Part shown: piece by piece, positions 51,701 to 57,700 of the stretch | How the letters are laid out: every line of letters begins with the position of its first letter | Position numbering within the stretch: position 1 is the first letter of the stretch | Assembly (NCBI GenBank): GCA_942159475.1 | Contig: OW804096.1 | Location: 103,018,194 to 103,082,193, forward strand | Reading direction: 5' to 3' | DNA from: Sthenelais limicola | Taxonomy: Eukaryota > Annelida > Polychaeta > Phyllodocida > Sigalionidae | DNA length: 64,000 nt | Notes under the pieces: generated by a model | Told to the model about the DNA's origin: nothing | What the model saw: only the letters and a program-made list of their open reading frames with translations | The model's database searches: none | Made by a program: the position numbers and the translations under genes

Positions 51701-54700
51701 ACTCATACCACTGAGCTGACACGGCACCGTAGTGACTCGGCCACCCCCACATCCTGCTTTCTCTTAATTACTACATACTTGAAGAGTTGAAGACCTTTAT
51801 GCGGGCCATATACCCATCAAAGGTCAAAAAAGCAGAGCGATATATGTTAGCCTCATTTTGTCAAATATTCGCAAAATTCTAATACCATGATCTGGCAAAA
51901 ATGTATCTTAATTCTCTATATAATTTTAGAGAAATATAGACTTATGCATGGCTGATAGCCCTTGCGGTTTTGTGCGGCAGGCGGCTCCACTGGTTTGAAG
52001 TATTTCTGATTGGACTGGGTTGTAACCGTTGGTATATGATTTATACTAAATTGATTTTTTTCAACATCGCCAGCCTCTGTACACAAAAAGGAACAACCCA
52101 TAAATGGGGCTTCCACATACATGGCAAACGACCGACACAAGACGACCGACAAAAGGGACACGGGGGGACCGACAGAAGTGACCGACAATGGCAGGTTACC
52201 GATTGTTGGTCCCCGGTATTTACATGCACGACAAAATATGCGCATTTGGTCACCGATTGTCGGTCACCTAGGGGTGACCGATTGGTATCCACATGTACAA
52301 CAATCATGACCAGGAGGCGGCGATACAGGTTGCTGTGTAAAGTAAACTATTATAACCTCAAATACCATTGTTAACAACACCTTTATAAATGAAAGAATAA
52401 TTTTAGATCTGAAAAGGCTGTTTAACATAGATTTATCAAAGTATTTTCTTGTTAATATATATATTTCTATCGCCTTGCATCGATGAAAATATCAAGTATC
52501 AATAATAATCAAGTTATAATTATGAGATATCAAGACATCAATTATCATAGATCAAATATAAACTTAGCAGATATTATCATTGTCCTGTACAAATCCTGAT
52601 TAAATTTATAGATGGAAAACTCAAACTCTAATTCAAATTGACAAGTTATCTCCCCCACATTACATAATTTCAACACCCCTCAAACTCTTTCAATTGTCAC
52701 ATAGTTTTTGACATAGTCCTTTCAGACACATCATCAAGTTCACAGTAGCTATCATTAATGATTTAACTAATTATCGTTGTGACGGTAAATATCAATGTTA
52801 AATAATATGGAGATCTTCATTCAGACACTCTTTATGTTGTCTGGGAAATAGCATAGACCAATATCATTTCTATTCTATATTTCAATACTTTTATGGGTTA
52901 TGAGATAAAACGGTAATCAATAATATGTTTATTTTACCAATGGTACCATATGTAATTCTGTGCATATAATAAAGGTGCTAAAGAATTAGCCTCACCCAGC
53001 GCTAAGCCTCTTGGTAATACATATACACAATATGGCTACTATACCTCTGTATGTATGTATATATACATGTTCTTTGTGTATAGTGATATAACTAATTATT
53101 TGGTGAAGGTAAATATCAATGTTGAATAATATGGAGATCGATCAAAGGATAAATAATATAAGTAAAGTCAAGCAACTAATATAAGTAAAGTCTCACAAAT
53201 AAATCCAGTTTCGGCACAGAAGTACAAGAGCCTGTGTAGCCTGAATGCAGTGATATACCTATAAACTAGTGATATACCTATAAACTAGTGATATACCTAT
53301 AAACTAGTGATATACCTATAAACTAGTGATATACCTATAAACTAGTGATATACCTATAAACTAGTGATATACCTATAAACTAGTGATATACCTATAAACT
53401 AGTGATATACCTATAAACTAGTGATATACCTATAAAGCCGGACGGCCGCTCTTATGTCTGAAAACGCTAAGTTTCTGAATAGGTAATATGGGGGGGGGGG
53501 GGTCTGGTAGGTCTGAGAAGCAACAATTTATTATTGAAAATCATTCTATTCTATCTTAAACTGACCACCTCATACCATTTTTATTTCTTATTTCTCGACA
53601 TGACTATTCCTATAATAGAAACGATTCCATATCTCAAATATATCACTATGAAAATCATTCAGACCATCGTTAGGCTTATTTCTACCAAGAAATATTTTAA
53701 CAATATCCATATTATCCATATTGTTATATTATGCGTAAAGAACATGTGTGTAAATATAGTAAAACCTATATTCGGTATATCTAATTAAAGGAATATTAAG
53801 TTAAATAATAATGCTACAACGTGGTGTAACATACTAATAAATAATTATAATACATAATAGAAATAGTAAAAATAAATGTACAAGTTAACTCCACACTATT
53901 CACTAAAATCAGGGACCCGCAAACCACGCAGCAATCGAAATATTTGGTAAAAATTGCAATAATTCTATATAAATCAATTTAAACGATAAAAATAAATGTA
54001 CTAATATACTCTAAACTTCACAGAAGTGAAGGGCAATGAACAGGAGGCTCATCAAGATCATAAGCACCTTTGGTTTGGAAAAAAAAACAACAAAAAAACA
54101 ATTAATTTAGGGTCCCAACAATCTGTCACCCCTCCTGAAAAGTTCTAAAATTTTAGAACTTGTCGGGAGGGGTCTACGACAGGTCACCGACAAGCCACCA
54201 ACAATTGTGACCTGGTGACCGACTGTCGGTGACCCGGTATCTACATGCACAATTGTCGGTGACCTCTGGTGACCGATTGTCGGTGCCCGCTAGTTTGTCG
54301 TTTGCCTTGTAGGTGGAACACAGGCTTTACACACAAATATGTGAACACACAAGCTACACAGCCGGCTCGATTTAATCCATAAATTAACTTAAATATTCCT
54401 GAATGTATGTTCATATCCTCGCTGTCTCAAGAGCTCGACCTAGCAAAACCATGTTGTGCCAAACACTACACTAGCAGAGGAAGGAGTGAATTCTGATCTT
54501 GGTTATAACCTTTCTGGTTCTCCCAAATATGGTTGATCGCCAGAATATTTTGTATTTAAATAATTTTATTTAGCCAAAACATTATATGCAGTGCACAATA
54601 TACTCAATCAGAGCTAAACAATACAAAATAGAAATTTCATCTTTCTTAAAGATTTACATAATACCATAATCAGCCTACCTACAACTCTATAATCAGCTAA

Positions 54701-57700
54701 GTAATACATAGAGTAAGAAGAGATATGAAAAACATAAAAATAAAAACAAGTTCAGATGTGTAGAGTATCAATACCAGATCACAACCAGAATAATGTTTGG
54801 GCAAAAAGTATCACAATTTCAACATACTTTCCAAGTAGATCATATGTAATATAGATTACTAGGTGAATCCCTCAACATTCTGCCTTAAGGGATCCATCAT
54901 CAGGGGGCCACAGCCTCATGGACAAGAGCACCCCTTGACAACGCCCACAAGCGTTGCCAAGGGTCTATAGAAGTATTCGATACCCGTCACTGAACGACGT
55001 CCTATGACGTCATACTTCAGAAGCATGGTAGCACAGAGAGGGAAGGAGCGACAAACCCATGTCTAAATTATACTAAATTGATATTCGTAAAGGTAAATAT
55101 AGCAACACACAACAATGGAAACTAGGTGAAAGAAAACTACTCTTGAATGCTAGATCTCCTTGTTTAATTGGGTCACATGCTATAATGAGACAAGGTAGCC
55201 TCGAAAAATCCTTACTCTACCTAACGAACCTGATAAACAGTAAAAAGTAAATTTCTCTTGTTTAAAAATAAATAATTGTCACGCAGCCAACACCCCACGG
55301 GAAAAGTCATACGGAATAAGTGAGTGAAGGGCCGAAGTAAATCGAGTGGCTTGATAAATGAACGACTCCTGGTAGTTTAACAACATTCGCTGACATCAAC
55401 CTTTAGGGAAGTTCTTTATTCGACTTCATTATATTGGGTCTGAATGTGATGTACTCTACATTTCATATTCCCTTACTAGGTTTCAGGCCTGACCCTGTAT
55501 GATATCCTAATGTGGCTCTACATTTGGGTTTGCCCATGTTAAAGGTGGACAGTTAAATGTAGATTACCTTCCTGGGCAGCTCTTATTTCTCGCTGCGGTC
55601 AGGGATACAAGCTTTAGCCTTGCCCCCTCAGGGCAGCGGACCCAACAGTGTCACTCGTCCTACGTTTAAATAGTCTAACCTCCCCGCCCATCTACACATC
55701 AGCTTTGGCTCAGGCGAACATATCCCCCCAAGAGATTTCTACACAACACCAATCTCACTCACGTCCGTAAACCAAGGTGACTGTTACCAGTGTATTGATG
55801 AATATCGGTATTGGCCCTGGTAGGAGATAAAATCATTTGTAATTGGAAAGAAAGGAATGGAAATGTGGGAAAATGTGCCTTTCCGGATTGTTTTATTGTT
55901 TGATTGTGTTGGGAAAAAAGTCTTTGTGGAATTGGAAAAGTCAATACCACTTGGCATGTGCATGCATAGTGAATGGACATAATGGAGCTTTTGCTCCGAT
56001 TTGTTAGGCAAACATGAAGATTTTTCTAATAGAGGGTCGAAAATCTATGGCTGTCTTTATCTGACGTTATAAAATACGAGTGCTGAAATAAGATGAAAGA
56101 ATTCGATTTCATTATGCGTATTAAGTTTCTGGAATGCTTTGAAAGACATGCCTCCCGGATAAATCGACTTAAAATTTGCCTCTGTGAATGTTATTGTATT
56201 CACTATAAATCAATATTAACATGAGAACCTTGAGAACCACCCTCGTGTGAACCTGTCTGTGAAATAAAACATTTCTGCAAAAATATGAAAAACGAAAAAG
56301 ACATCACATTAACACCCTCGTTACGGTACTGCATTTGCCCAATCATCTTTCTACATTGGATACTGACTGACTTTCAGTATTGATAGGAGCTTGTAGAGCA
56401 CTCAATTTGTTTGATATATATTTTTCTTTTCTTAATTACATCAAGTTTTATGATACTTCGATAGAACTTAAGAAGGAAGTCAATCCAACCCCGAGTTAAG
56501 TTTTTTCTTATTCTTGTTTCTACTTGGAAATGGAAGAAAATCGCCAGCTATTTTCCTGGCAGGCCTACCAAACCGTGTTTTTTTCTGAACGTAGACCTAC
56601 CAAATCGTGAGGTGTCCGCATGGCGCAATGATTAACCCCCTCACCCCCACTGGCAACAATTTTTGCCTGTCCCACTTGGACAAATCTTGCCCATTTTTCT
56701 GTGCTTTTGGGGTCGCAGATATATGCATGGCTTGTCAGCCGGCCTTGATAGATTTGGAATGTCTCTGGCCGTTTTGGATCGGCCACATACCCCTCCATCG
56801 CGCCAACAGCTTACTTTCAGTTTCTGATGTCATTTTTATGATAAGTTCACCTTTGCCGGACCGATGGTCTTGTGGGTCCCTGCCTCACCATCCTCAGGCT
56901 CTGCCCGGTCTCTCTGGTGACACTTCACTGGGCGCAGTGATGCCACCTATCCAGAAAATTGACCGCACAAGGATAGGAGAGCTTAGGAGCGTTTTGTAGG
57001 GTCAGTTTAGTAAGATTAAGGTTATTATTTCGACGGAAATACAACCCATCCACCGGCCCTGCCTCTCTCTTCCCTCCTACGCAAAATATCCATTTGATTT
57101 TGTGGTAAATACCGTAGACCTACACACCACTACCGTGCTGTGTATGCTATGCCACCCGCCCTTTAAACTTATCAACACAACCATTATCCATTTTGAATAT
57201 ATCTTATTTGCCGGTTACGTTGCTCCAAACACCACTTCCGGGTATGGAACGAATAAGGAATGGTCACGCGATATTGCCGATAATGAATGTTTTCAAATCG
57301 GGGTTTGTCTACCATAAATGATATACTTCCTCCCACAAAAAGGCCACCTAACTACAGCAAGTTTCCATTCAGCCTATATGACTCAGTGTTAGAGACTGAG
57401 TGTGAGTGTCAGAAGTGCGACAGTGAGCTGTGAATGCCAGGTGAGGGTGCAGTGCCAGGTATTGTGGCCTGTTAAGATTGTTAAGGTTATACAGAGAAAT
57501 ATCTGAGATTCTTAAATAAATACAATATGCTCAATGGACCCGATTTATAAATGAGATTCTAATGCTCCCAACGATGCACTACTAACCAGGTGTAAACCAT
57601 GCAGTTATAATGTACTCATTTTCCCGTGACACGTCACATATGGGATATGCAGTAAAGGCCCAAACATTCTTTCATCAATACAAATATTTACGTGTTCATC

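Noticed and set aside
53245..53440. CRISPR-like or iteron array
   Set aside because: Units are head-to-tail without spacers; simple minisatellite.
56607..56999. 130-codon plus-strand frame
   Set aside because: No recognisable motif, no splice context, and hydrophobic/Cys-rich composition typical of chance frames.
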